64,000 bases of DNA from Chloranthus sessilifolius. Its lineage: Eukaryota > Streptophyta > Magnoliopsida > Chloranthales > Chloranthaceae. Position numbers and translations under genes: made by a program. The notes under the pieces are model-generated. The model was not told the DNA's origin, made no database searches, and worked only from the letters and a program-made list of their open reading frames with translations. The stretch lies in NCBI GenBank assembly GCA_021018995.1, contig JAJIZI010000027.1, positions 1 through 64,000 on the forward strand, read 5' to 3'. The stretch's first letter is position 1, and every line of letters begins with the position of its first letter. Shown here piece by piece: positions 53,830 through 63,760 of the stretch.

Positions 53830-55480
53830 AGATGGTTCTTTTTTTCCAATTTCAAGGCATCAACCATCTTCAATGAGACTATGTTCTTGTTCCTTCCGCC
53901 ATCTACAATAGCCATGCATCCCTCCCTTGGAGTGCACTTAGTGCGGAAAATATTTGATTGTAGCCACTTGTCTTCGTCAATGGTCCTTGAAGTAGTGACT
54001 AGGACCCTGTCAATGAGTAGACTTTCTCCCTCAGCAGTAGCCTCAATTTCAATCTCTTCATCTCCTTTCTCATCATCCTCCTCTTCATAGATAATATCTT
54101 TTTTCCGTTTCTACTTTGTGTTCCTCTTGTTGGGCTATGGTCACTTGTCTCTTAGGAGTAAGGACACTTGTAGGATCGATGTCCTACAGTTCTACGTCAT
54201 TACATCGAAAACATTTGAGCTCTGTTTACTTTGATAGAGTAGTTGTTTAAGGTGTTGTCAATCGATCACGTCTACCTCCCCCTTGATCAGGGTTTTGTTG
54301 GTCTATCGTTTATATTGGGGCCCCTACCATGCTGCTATTATGGCCTGAGTCATGATTGATGAGCTCTTCTGCTTTAAGTGCTCCCCAATAGGCATCATTG
54401 ACTCTCTAAATTATGCATAGCAATCTTATCTTGGATTTGTAAGCGCAACCCATTCATATACCTTCCAATCCTTTGATCTTCCGTTTCATGTAGCTCGCCT
54501 AGTTTATTAAGGAGATGTGTTTGGTGCCATATCTTCCAAAACCAAGTTGTGTAAGTGTACTGACAGGGTTACCCAGCTCTCTACACTTGGCACTGAACCG
54601 TGAACTGGTTTGACGTGAACCAATTTGGGGTTCGATTCGGTCCAATTGACTGCTAGCAAGCGAACCGGACTGCTAGCCCTTCATATTTTGATTTTGAATG
54701 TAATTTTAAAAAGTTATCAAGGGGAGGTCTTGAACCACTAGCCTCACTTTAGATGTGCACATACTCAATCGGTAACTCCATTGTTATGTTTTTTTTTTTT
54801 TTCAATAGGTAAGTTGGGCTTAGGCCTATAGCACAATGGAAGGTTGGCATTTCAACTTCAAGGTCGCAGGTTTGAGCCCCGCTTACCTATAAAAAAACTC
54901 CCTTGTCACGTTTTTGACGTGATATATTATATATATTTTTAAACATATAAGTAATAGTGGGACATGATACCTCAATGAAAACTCACCCTACCCCTAGTGA
55001 ATCGGGTTTGATTGGGAACCCAAATTCGAACCCAGCGAACTGGCAAACTAGGTAACATTGCTCCATGACACAGGTTAAACTTCAAGGCCGCAGGTTCGAG
55101 CCCAGCTTACCTATAAAAAAAACCCCTTGTCACGTTTTTGATGTGATATATATTTTTAAATGTATAACAAATAGTTGGACATACCTCAATGAAAACTCAT
55201 CCTACCCCTAGCGAACCGAGTTTGTTAGGCTCTAGTGAACCGCGAAACCAGCAAACTTGGTAACATTGTTCCATGACACTCTTGTCATGTTGTTGTATAC
55301 TTTGAAAACGTTGATAGATGTCCTTGGCATAGGTAGGTGGAAGTAACCTATGCCCCACGTAGAAATTTTATAGTCATACGTTTCTTCTGGACCTTCTCTG
55401 TTTGTGGCTTTGCGCTCATTTATATCAATGTGGGACCCCTAATCTACTCTTTGCAACCATTTGACATCATTTTTAATCGT
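53830..55480 (-). pseudogene. Antisense Ty3/gypsy gag-protease fragment, interrupted
   Basis: On the minus strand: Retrotrans_gag-like LPPTYAKDIYQRFQSIQQHD at about 55265-55335; an insertion at 54560-55275; then gag resumes with LNKLGELHETEDQRIGRYMN, GLRLQIQDKIAM (54400-54520). A zinc-knuckle-like C-F-R-C ... GHRSYKC follows (54160-54215), then a protease-type TKCTPREGCMAIVDGGRNKN, IVSLKMVDALKL (53860-53960). The IVDGG with surrounding IVS is the altered IIDGGS..NVVS box of plant gypsy proteases. Multiple stops and frameshifts. GTCA at both junctions may be part of the insertion's duplication. RT and integrase are missing. Confidence 0.7.
54560..55275. mobile_element. Insert in gypsy gag: SINE-like sequence, duplicated in tandem
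   Basis: Two tandem units of about 224 bp (starts 54854 and 55078). Each has AAGG(T/C)CGCAGGTT(T/C)GAGCCC, a polymerase III B-box-like word, then GCTTACCTATAAAAAAA, then CCTTGTCACGTTTTTGA(C/T)GTG, and ends near TCCATGACAC. A poly-T run (54788-54803) precedes. The outer part (54560-54680) has CGAACCGGACTGC-like words. Likely a SINE plus flank duplicated with the insert. Confidence 0.55.
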
Positions 55481-55485
55481 CGCTT

Positions 55486-55562
55486 ATAGGTAACGCCCTA
55501 GCGAATCCTTGCTTATTTCTCCCTGCAATCGGGCTCCGTCGTGGCGCCCCTTATAGGGAATG
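55486..55562. repeat. 68-72-bp minisatellite, left part
   Basis: One full unit (CCCTAGCGAATCCTTGC ... CCCTGCAATCGGGCT ... CCTTATAGGGAATG), continued at 59882-60110 beyond the inserted retrotransposon. Confidence 0.7.
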
Positions 55563-56655
55563 TGATGTGTATTTTAGATCCGCCTGTTTAAATCGTGGTC
55601 GGATAAAGAAGAGACGTCAAAAGAGAAAGTGGACCTACGAATGGGTTTTTAAAAAAGGCCCGTTAAAGACCCGTTTGATCAGAAAGAAGAAAATCCAAAA
55701 TTTATTAGGGTCTTTAACTTTTAATCCCGTCACTTTTATGTTTGGCCTATTTTGAAGTGTCAAACGAAGTCAGATTGATACGAAATTGATCATATTTGAA
55801 AGCTTATCGAAGTAGCTTTCCAACGAGCCAAAATTTGAGTAATTCCGACAAGTATTGAAGAAGTTATAGTCAGTTTTCGAAGGCTGCTCATAAAGTGACG
55901 AATTTCAATAATCCTAATTGAATTAGGATTAGTTTCTTTTATTATTTTATTTTAGAAAGTAAGATTTGTTTCTTTTATTAGAAATAGGATTAGTTTCCTT
56001 ATTGTTTAGGACTTTATTGTTTTAGAAGAATTAAGATATTTCTTTTATTTGAATTAGGAATTAGAGTTATACTAGGATTTCTAATTTTATGCATTGGTTA
56101 GCTTATTTAAAGGCTTGTAAACACTTTTATTAGAAGTTTTTGGTTAATGAAAATTGTTTATGCAAATTGAGAGTTCTAAACTTTCGTGAGGGTGTGATTC
56201 TCTCAAAACGGAGAGCGATTCTTCGATTCCGCTTTGGGTTTGGTGCGAGGCCAACTTTTCTTTCATCTCTATCTTCTTTAGATCTACGGTTTGCGTAAAT
56301 ATCGTAATCCTAATTATTTTATTGATTTCATAAAAGCCCTAAATCAATATTTTGTTCATCATTAATTTTATTAGCCTTTTATTTTCGTTTGGTATCGAGA
56401 GAACCCGCTTATGAGTTCGTTCGATGCCCTAAAACTATCAGAGATCTAGCCGTTCATAAAAACCCTAGTCTTCTAGATCCGCGATAGGGAACATACACGA
56501 AAGTAACGCTATTTTGGGCCGAAATTAAATCACCTAATTGAATTTCTTGAATTTTCGTGATAATTTGTTATGAGAAATTATTATTTTTTAATTGATTAAA
56601 TTAATTTTAATCCTAATCTCAGCCCTAGCATTGCATTTAGTAAGTTCCCGCATCA
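55563..56655 (+). repeat. Chromovirus 5' LTR
   Basis: 1093 bp. Contains GTTAGCTTATTTAAAGGC (possible TATA region near 56097-56114) and a conserved GCTTTCCAACGAGCC stretch found in many plant LTRs. Preceded by the GAATG duplication. Confidence 0.92.
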
Positions 56656-56739
56656 AATTGGTATCAGAGCATCAGTTTAGTTTTAGGGTTTTAGAGCTCA
56701 TATAGATTTTATGTTTTATTTTTTTAGGTTTCTAAAATA

Positions 56740-57015
56740 ATAAAATTTTAAAAAAAAAAAAAAAAAAAAAAACAAAAAACAAAAAAAGTCTAGCTTTTGT
56801 CTATAAAAAAAATAGTCTAGCTTTTGTCTAGAAAAAAATTATCTGAGTTTTGTCTAGCTTTTATCTGAAAATTTTTTTGTCTAGTTTTTGTCTGAAAATA
56901 TTTGTCTAGCTTTTGTCTGAAATTGTTCGTCTAGCTTTTTGTCTTCATTTTTTTTATAAGCTTTCGTCTAAATTTTTTGTTTAGCTTTTGTCTAGCCTTT
57001 GTCTAACTTTTGTCT
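56740..57015 (+). repeat. GTCTAGCTTTTGTCT repeat in the element's leader
   Basis: After a 20+ base poly-A run (about 56750-56772), about twelve degenerate copies of GTCTAGCTTTTGTCT, spaced by A- or T-rich bits, fill the leader between primer site and gag. Not palindromic and not coding in any frame that I could read. Confidence 0.85.
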
Positions 57016-57167
57016 TACATCACTTAGTTTCATAATTGTATGTCATTTCAATCTTATTGCATTTTATTTCATTAGTGTTCATTAGCGTGCATGTCTAGTG
57101 TTTGACAAACGTCCTCATCCATTGTTGGTTCATAGTGTCTTTTTCGTATTGTGTCTAAATTGTGTTC

Positions 57168-57752
57168 ATGTCAAGCATCGTGTATGAGTCACTTATACGT
57201 CACCGTGAATTCCTTACCCGTCATGAAAGAGTACTAGCCAAACAAGGAAACCACTACACTCCAAATTCTTGTCAAAGTCCTAAAAATCGTAATGAGACTA
57301 GAGTTTGAGGATACCCTCATCATTGTGAACTCGAGTACGACCTTGCCGAGAAGTTTATTAAAGCTATTCGGAATGAGGTTCCAAGTTTTGAGGGATGGTT
57401 GAACCCCAAAACCTTCGTGGAGTGGTTGTTTAGTGTAGAGAAATATTTTGATTGGTATGGCTTACCAAATGAGTACAAAATTAGGCTAGCAAAAATAAAG
57501 TTGGAGGGTAATGACAAAAAATTTTGGACTCGCGTAGAATGTTGTATTGAATCTCTTCGAAATAAACACATCTCCACATGGGAGGACATGAAGGTGAAAT
57601 TTATTGAAAAGTATGTTCCTTTAATACACCGTCACCTTCTTCGGAGTTTGAAAACCAAGACGGATAAGTGTCCTGATTGCCTTAAGTGTCAAGGGTTTGG
57701 ACACTTTGCATACCAATGCCACAAAATTTTCCACTCAGAATTTATTGACTAA
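57168..57752 (+). pseudogene. Chromovirus gag
   Basis: Start at ATG 57168 (MSSIVYESLIRHREFLTRHE). One in-frame TGA at 57306, then FEGWLNPKTFVEWLFSVEKY, FDWYGLPNEYKIRLAKIKLE, FWTRVECCIE, TWEDMKVKFIEKYVPLIHRH: the Retrotrans_gag order of chromoviruses. Zinc knuckle CLKCQGFGHFAYQC at about 57682-57723 (CX2CX4HX4C). The frame then ends at 57750, and a frame change leads into the linker below. Apart from the TGA the gag looks well conserved. Confidence 0.88.
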
Positions 57753-58200
57753 AAGAGTGAGTCCTAAGGAGCCGGAGAATAGGGAAGTAAAAGAAGTGTA
57801 CGACCCTAGTACCGTGCTGAGTGAAGAGGAGATAAAAGAAGCTGATGAAAGTCTAGTTTGTGTTAAAGAGACGCCTATTTCCCTTGTGAGTAGTGATGTT
57901 GAATCACTCACACTTGAACCAATCGAGCTACTTGCCTATGAGTCATTGGTACCCGTAGAGTTGGGCGCACACAATTTGTTGGTGCCCATTGAGTCGAATA
58001 CATGTGAGTCCATCGAATTGGGTACACAAGAACCATTACAGTCAATTGAATCGAGTACCCCAGAGTCTTTGATTTTGGTTGAGGCGAGTACACATGAGTT
58101 AATCGAGTCGAGTGTACATGAGCCATTAGTGCCCTTTGCATCATTCACACAAGAGTCATCGAGTCGCATCAACTTCGCATATTGCATTGCATTCATGAGT
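57725..58200 (+). other. Acidic repeat linker replacing deleted pol
   Basis: In frame with SPKEPENREVKEVYDPSTVL, then EEEIKEADESLV. This is followed by imperfect repeats of about 12-16 residues ending in ES or EP (LVPVELGAHNLLVPIES, SIELGTQEPLQSIESS, TPESLILVEASTHEL). The first part resembles the acidic region after the knuckle in chromoviral gag. The repeats are not a known pol domain. They sit exactly where protease to integrase core should be. Confidence 0.6.
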
Positions 58201-58472
58201 TGCATGTTGAGATTAAGAAAAGAATTAATTTAAAGAATGAAAAATACAAGTTTTCTACAGATTCTCATAGACGGTTCAAAGAATTTCAAAAGGGTGATTT
58301 TGTGATGGTTCGAAATAGACTCGAGCGATTCCCGCAAGGAGTTGCAAAGAAGTTACAAGCTCGCGATGCTGGACCCTATCAGATCTTGAAGCGTGTCAGT
58401 TCTAATATTTACATCTTAGATCTTTCGCCGGATTTGGGGATTAGCACGACTTTCAATGTGGAGGACCTTTGA
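58170..58472 (+). pseudogene. Chromovirus integrase C-terminal part
   Basis: LHVEIKKRINLKNEKYKFST, DSHRRFKEFQKGDFVMVRNR, LERFPQGVAKKLQARDAGPY, QILKRVSSNIYILDL, SPDLGISTTFNVEDL. This is the SH3-like C-terminal region of plant gypsy integrases (HRR.K.F..GD.VMV....ERFP.G...KL......GP..I). The frame is open to the stop at 58470. The catalytic core upstream is deleted. Confidence 0.88.
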
Positions 58473-58720
58473 GCCTTCTACATCTGATGAACCAATAATT
58501 TTCCTATCCACACCACTACCCCCACCTACTTGGCAAATTCGTGAGATCATTGAATATGTACTGGAAGATCAAATTGTGCCCACCAACCAAGGGGGACTTT
58601 AGAAGTATTTGATCAAGTGGAAGAACAAGAGTGATTCAGAGAGCACGTGGATTACACAAGAGTTTTAGCAGATTGACCCGGATCTTTTAGAGCTCTATCA
58701 CAAACTTCGATCAAGTTCCC
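58473..58720 (+). pseudogene. Chromodomain-like tail of chromovirus integrase
   Basis: In shifted frame after 58470: FEPSTSDEPIIFLSTPLPPP, TWQIREIIEYVLEDQIVPTN, then KYLIKWKNKSDSESTWITQE, DPDLLELYHKLRSSS. It has the chromodomain order (EIIEYVLE..., YLIKWK....STW). Stops (TAG) lie at about 58600 and 58666, where Gln or Trp would be expected. Chromodomains tether chromoviral integrase to chromatin (family knowledge). Confidence 0.75.
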
Positions 58721-58800
58721 TATATATTATCTGTGATCGCGACCGTGAAAATCCATGCCAACCAAAGTTCGAGGTCGAAATTTTTTAAAGTAGAGGGGAT

Positions 58801-59881
58801 TGATGTGTATTTTAGATCCGCCTGTTTGAATCGTGGTCAGATAAAGAAGAGACGTCAAAAGAGAAAGTGGACCCACGAATGGGTTTTAAAAAAAGGCCCG
58901 TTAAAGACCCGTTTGATCAGTAAGAAGAAAATCCAAAATTTATTAGGGTCTTCCGTCACTTTTATGTTTGGCCTATTTTGAAGTGTCAAACGAAGTCAGA
59001 GTGATACGAAATTGATCATATTTGAAAACTTATCGAAGTAGCTTTCCAACGAGCCAAAATTTGAGCAATTCCGACAAGTATTGAAGAAGTTATGGTCAGT
59101 TTTCGGAGGCTGCATATAAAGTGACAAATTTCAAGAATCCTAATTGATTTAGGATTAGTTTCTTTTATTATTTATTTTAGAAAGTAAGATTTGTTTCTTT
59201 TATTAGAAATAGGATTAGTTTCTTTATTGTTTAGGACTTTATTGTTTTAGAAGAATTAGGATATTTCTTTTATTTGAATTAGGAATTAGAGTTATACTAG
59301 GATTTCTAATTTTATGCATTGGTTAGCCTATTTAAAGGCTTGTAAGCACTTTTATTAGAAGTTTTTGGTTAATGAAAATTGCTTATGCAAATTGAGAGTC
59401 CTAAACTTTCGTGAGGGTGTGATTCTCTCAAAACGGAGAGCGATTCTTCGATTCCCGCTTGCGGTTTGGTGCGAGGCCAACTTTTCTTTCATCTCTATCT
59501 TCTTTAGATCTACGGTTTGCGTAAGTAGTGTAATCCTAATTATTTTATTGATTTCATAAAACCCCTAAATCAATATTTTGTTCATCATTAATTTTATTAG
59601 CCTTTTATTTTCGTTTGGTATGGAGAGAACCCGCTTGCGAGTTCGTTCGACGCCCGAAAACTATTAGAAATCTAGCCGTTCATAAAAACCTTAGTCTTTT
59701 AAATCCGCGATAGGGAACGTCCACAAAAGTAACACTATTTTGGGCCGAAATTAAATCACCTAATTGAATTTCTAGAATTTTTGTGGTAATTTGTTATGAG
59801 AAATTATTATTTTTTAGTTGATTAAATTAATTTTAATCCTAATCTCAGCCCTAGCATTGCATTTAGTAAGTTCCCGCATCA
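58801..59881 (+). repeat. Chromovirus 3' LTR
   Basis: 1081 bp, collinear with 55563-56655 with few differences, including an 8-base deletion near 58953 and short indels. Followed by the GAATG duplication. Confidence 0.92.
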
Positions 59882-60120
59882 GAATGTCCTAGCCAACCTT
59901 GCCTACTTTTCACTGCAATTGGGTTCTGTTGTAGCGTATCACTTACATGGGACATCTTAGCCAAGCCTTGCCTAGTTTTCACTACAATCAACATCTGTTG
60001 TTGTGTGTCACTTGAAATAAGAGATGTCGTAGCCATCCCTTGCCTACTTCTGACAATAATCGGGGATTGTTGCAGTGCGTCCCTAGCAGGGAACGCTGCA
60101 AAATGTGTGTTTGTAATAGG
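59882..60120. repeat. 68-72-bp minisatellite, right part
   Basis: Three units with alignable TC(C/T/G)TAGCC starts at about 59887, 59955 and 60027 and a partial fourth. Each carries TTGCCTA(C/G)TT and a GTTGTWGYGTRTCACTT-like end. Read on the minus strand the units give an open frame with a 24-residue repeat (SDTLQQNPIAVKSRQG-like). It lies upstream of and in the same direction as the antisense gypsy gag at 53830-55480, so the repeat may belong to that element's 5' part. Confidence 0.8.
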
Positions 60121-60129
60121 TCTAGTCAT

Positions 60130-60600
60130 AGAGATTTGGGGTAGTTACTGCTAACTTTAACACATAGGATTCTTTGAATTGTTGACCAGTCTCCTACGAC
60201 ATGGACTCATTCTTGCCTAAAGCCGTGGCAAGAGAATGAGAAGATAGATAATGTTCTTGTACCTTGCAGGCGCGGGTGAGAAAATCTCTCTTCTGTCCTA
60301 TTTGTGGTGAGGGAGAGAATATATAAAAGCATTTTGCATCCTATTTCCTAGGAGAAGCGAGATCTCACTTCCATATTTATTTTGTCTGAGATTATAAAGA
60401 GCAAAATATGAGTCCTTAAGGATTTTTTCTTTTCTCTTAAGGATTTTTTCTTTTTCCTCTTCCCCCCTTTTCAATTTTTATGGGATCTTTTTTTTTTTCC
60501 CTGAAAATCTATAATGGAAAATAAAACAAAAGAAGAACAAAACAGCGGCAACAAGCCTAATGTAGGTTGTAAGCAAGATGCTCAAAAACTCAGACAAGCA
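60130..60600. other. Non-coding interval, nothing identified
   Basis: Contains a two-copy AAGGATTTTTTCTTTT repeat (60418-60452) and pyrimidine runs. No gene. Confidence 0.35.
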
Positions 60601-60648
60601 GACCCGACTAAGATATTGCCTCGGTATCTGTCGATATTGGCCGGTACA

Positions 60649-60704
<56 letters not shown>

Positions 60705-60770
60705 CATCGGCGAAACCGATACATATAGGCCGATACCCGGTTTGATACCTTCGTTGAGCCCTGCTAAGCA
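60600..60770. repeat. (TA)n tract flanked by GGCCGATAC-type repeats
   Basis: About 55 bp of TA repeat (60647-60701) between GATATTGGCCGGTAC and CGATACATATAGGCCGATAC. Similar words (GGTATCGGTATTGGCCGATA) recur at 61660-61760, suggesting the ends of a larger MITE of about 1.1 kb that surrounds foldback copy E. Confidence 0.5.
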
Positions 60771-61224
60771 GGTCCTTGTATATGACCAAGCTAATATAAA
60801 ATTTGGGCAAGACTTTGACCAGTTGGATGGGGCAAAAATTTGAGTTGCACAATATTAAATAGGACAATGCCCATATTACAACAATCGAGTCACGCCGTAT
60901 CCTATTCAATCGTCATTTTATAAATAATAATAATTAAAAAAATCAAAAGCCATAGAAATATTTAAAAGTGCTATCTCAATTTGTCTCTTATACGGTCTTT
61001 GATATGCCGATAAAAATTAGATGGTGGAGATTATTTTATGGCTTTTAAGGATAATCAAATTTTACAACTTTAGTAGGCAAACGGTTGAATTTCTTTTTGT
61101 TACAACTTTTGGTTCTTTTTATTAAAAAAAAAAAACGTTACATGAGTTGGTTTTTTTCCCTTCCCATGAGTTGGTAAAGCAAGGCCTTAGGGACTTTGGT
61201 TGGGTTACAATTATTCTTACGCCA

Positions 61225-61575
61225 CAACATTGATAATAGCTGGCATGCATTGATCGACTTTAAATCACACAATGATTATTATTTTTTTCGACCGAATCTT
61301 CCACACAATGAATCTCTAGATCATGAGCGTACCACCATACAGTTAGTGTTTTATTATACGTGGCACACGTCTCAAGAGGTTACCCTAAAATCATACTTGA
61401 GCATCATGTGTATAACATGATTTGAGGGCCACCTTTTGGGATGTGTGAAATGTGGGATAGAAAGCCGACCGTCTGATGGAACAATCATGATCTCAAAATC
61501 TGTTTTGTGGAAGATTGAGGTGAAAAATCCAAGACAATCAATGCATGCTGGCTGGAGTAGCTGAGGTGAGAAAGC
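61225..61575. mobile_element. Foldback MITE copy E
   Basis: GAATCTTCCACACAATG at 61294 pairs with TTTGTGGAAGATTGAG at 61503, and the central parts (CCTAAAATCATACTTGAGCA and the ATAACATGATTTGAGGGCC stretch) form the hairpin top. The right arm (ATCATGATCTCAAAATCTG) matches copies B and D. Non-coding. Confidence 0.55.
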
Positions 61576-61770
61576 AGTGTGGTGCAGTGAGAATAAGGGT
61601 ACCCTTTCACTTATCCCAAATACCATACCTATTTTAAAATAAAAATAATAAAAAATTATGAATATAAGTATTGGTCGATACCATATAGGCCAATACCTAC
61701 CAATTTGTCGAAAAACCAATACGTATCGGTATCGGTATTGGCCGATATTTGATACCTTTCTATTGGCGAA

Positions 61771-62475
61771 GACTAAAGACCAACATCGCCAACATACTTT
61801 GCCATTGCCCCCATCCTTTCAAACATAGTGACCAAGTCCGGGTTCAAGAGTAGATCAGCTTGGAACAAATAAAAAAAATTCCGTTCATCAAATTAAAAAA
61901 CTAACGGTTAAAATTTGAAAAATAAGAAAAGGAAAAATTATAATATATTAATTGAGAACTATAAAAATAAAAATAAATTTTTTTGACCAAAAGTCATAAA
62001 ATTCGAATCTAACTCGCAAAATCTGTGAATTATTTAGAAAATTCGGATTTTATTAGGAAATTTGAGAATAATTTCTATTTTATTTATTTTTAAAAAGAAA
62101 TTCATAAATTATTTGTCGCTTTTTTAAAAAAATCGGCGAAGTTGGTCACTACTTTCAAAGAGAGTCATGCTTAGAAGCAAGGTTCAATAAAATTTCAAAT
62201 ATAAACAGGTTGGGTTCAAATTAACGCCAAACCCAATGGGAACCGAACCACATACCTGTTTGTTATAAGACATATATGCGGATTGTATTTTTTAGCAAGT
62301 CGAGTTAAGTAGAAAAGGTTAACAGATCGGATCCAAACCTACAATTTAATTATATCAAGTTCAGGTTGACTTTAGGTCCAAGTCCAACTAACAGGTCAGG
62401 TACTAGTTCGGATATTTTCAACAAGTTGGATTCAAGTTTAGGTCCGGTCGGTTTAGTAAGACCCGCCCTAAACCG
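61771..62475. other. Non-coding interval with GGTTCAAATT/ACCCGCCC words
   Basis: AT-rich, then repetitive phrases such as TTCAAGTTTAGGTCCGG and ACCCGCCCTAAACCGACCC that continue beyond the SINE as GGGTCGGGTCAG and CTAAACCCGACCC. Probably one hAT-like element split by the SINE, but no clean termini were found. Confidence 0.35.
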
Positions 62476-62480
62476 ACCCA

Positions 62481-62656
62481 GAGGGTAGCTCAGTTGGTCA
62501 GGCCTTGAGTTTGCTCCCCAATAGTTACCAGTTCGAGTCCCCTCAGGGCCACTGGAGTATTACTCAGTCGTTAGCTTCAGGGCTCGTGGGATTAGTTGAG
62601 GTGCGCGCAAGCTGGCCCAAACACTCACGGACATCAAAAAAAAAAAAAAAAAAAAA
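62481..62656 (+). mobile_element. tRNA-derived SINE
   Basis: A-box-like TAGCTCAGTTGG (62486-62497) and B-box GTTCGAGTCC (62531-62540) at a tRNA-like spacing of about 35 bp. Then a tRNA-unrelated body with GTGGGATTAGTTGAGGTGCG and CGCAAGCTGGCCC, and an A tail of 20 bases (62637-62656). The 3' body matches the region shared by many flowering-plant SINEs (from memory). It lies between two halves of ACCCGACCC-rich sequence. Confidence 0.85.
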
Positions 62657-63030
62657 GAGTTTAGATCGGGTCGGGTCAGATTCAAAGAACTATTAAACAG
62701 GATAGATTGACCCTAAACCCGACCCATTTGTACCCCTATTCAAATTCCCATTGGCCGGCTAAAAATTGCACCAAGAATCATAATACATCTCCTACCACTC
62801 AAAACCAGTCAACCAATTATGTCGTTAGAATCATCCAATCAATGAGAATCAATATCTCCTCAAGGGTTAATCTAACAATCTATGTCAAAATTCATAAACA
62901 CCTAACAATCCACAAAGTTGAATTGGGGGGAACCATGGTGTTAGGTGGTACCAACCAATATCATATAATATTACCAATCGATATCCTAAAATTACAACCA
63001 TAGCCACCCGAATCTCTATTGGACGACCCA
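62657..63030. other. Non-coding, probably upstream region of the next exon
   Basis: Repetitive ACCCGACCC phrases to about 62740, then moderately AT-rich sequence that could be a promoter or 5' leader for the reading frame at 63041. No TATA box is convincing. Confidence 0.35.
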
Positions 63031-63040
63031 AGAAGAAAGA

Positions 63041-63314
63041 ATGGCAACTCTCATGGTCCCAAATCTTTCAATCACCAATCAGAAACCCTTCTCAATTCGA
63101 CCGTTATTAACAACTCCGTCTGAAGCCGAAGCCCATTGGCTTCGCGGCTGCAGCCACGGCGCGCAGAAAGCGGAGGCTGGTGGTGGTCGGCGCTGGTCCC
63201 CCGAGCACCACCAGCCTCATCTTCGCATTCGTCTTCCCTCTCTCGCTCGTCGCCGTCACCGTCTTCACTTCTATGAGGATAGCTGACTAGCTCGACCAAG
63301 ATTTCCTAGAAGAA
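63041..63314 (+). pseudogene. First exon of a putative plastid membrane protein, frameshifted
   Basis: GC-rich coding stretch starting MATLMVPNLSITNQKPFSIR, a plastid transit-like start rich in hydroxylated and basic residues. One frame on, it continues KPKPIGFAAAATARRKRRLV, VVGAGPPSTTSLIFAFVFPL, SLVAVTVFTSMRIAD, a TAG stop, LDQDFLEE, and a splice donor GTAAGT at 63315. The IFAFVFPLSLVAVTVFTS segment is a single membrane span. The layout (transit peptide, one span, RIAD.LD..FLEE) reminds me of the HCF153-like thylakoid proteins of plants, but only from memory. A one-base shift between 63108 and 63126 and the TAG (63282-63284) break the frame, so this is a pseudogene or contains sequence errors. 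The rest would lie beyond the window or in the following intron. Confidence 0.5.
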
Positions 63315-63448
63315 GTAAGTAAGAAACCCCCCCATTTCCAATTCATATTTACCCAATTTTGAATTTTTATTAGCTCATCTTCATGAATTAGAAGTGGGTT
63401 TTGAGTTTTTGTGGGTAATGTTTAATGTACATGTGGAATTATTAGTAC

Positions 63449-63752
63449 TCGGGGTGCAGATCTGGTTAACCGAACCGAATTTTTTGGTATTTGATTCAAC
63501 CAAAATCAAACCGTAACCGAAAAAAAATGGGTTCTGTTCTGCTCAGTTTTGGTTTTTTGGGTTTTTCTGATTTGGGCCAGTTTTATAAACCTACCCAACT
63601 AGTTTTCGGTTTAGGCCACCCAAAATGGAAACATAACCGATGGGGGAATTGCCCATCGGTTCTGTTATTATTTATTTATTTTTTATGGGTTTTGGTTCGG
63701 TAAGCCGATTTTTCTGTTGGTTTCAGTTTTCGGTTCAAAACATGCACTCCTA
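63449..63752. mobile_element. hAT-like MITE, 304 bp
   Basis: Termini TCGGGGTGCA and complement TAGGAGTGCA (8 of 10 match). Flanks ATTAGTAC (63441-63448) and GTTAGTAC (63753-63760), an 8-bp duplication with one mismatch, as in hAT elements. Interior is rich in CCGAACCGAA, GGTTTTGGTT and similar words. Lies in the probable intron after the exon ending 63314. Confidence 0.75.
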
Positions 63753-63760
63753 GTTAGTAC

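Larger units (their letters stand above)
55563..59881 (+). mobile_element. Ty3/gypsy chromovirus with most of pol deleted, both LTRs
   Basis: LTRs at 55563-56655 (1093 bp) and 58801-59881 (1081 bp) both start TGATGTGTATTTTAG and end TTCCCGCATCA. A perfect 5-bp duplication GAATG flanks them (55558-55562 and 59882-59886). Primer site TGGTATCAGAGC at 56659; a purine run AAAGTAGAGGGGA before the right LTR. The 2.1-kb interior keeps gag and the extreme C-terminus of integrase with a chromodomain-like tail, while protease, RT, RNase H and integrase core are absent. The element is therefore non-autonomous, probably mobilised by a full-length relative. The LTRs are very similar, so the insertion is fairly young. 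Confidence 0.93.

Noticed and set aside
62481..62556. Possible functional tRNA gene
   Set aside because: Box A and B words are present but cloverleaf stems do not close and a SINE body with A tail follows.
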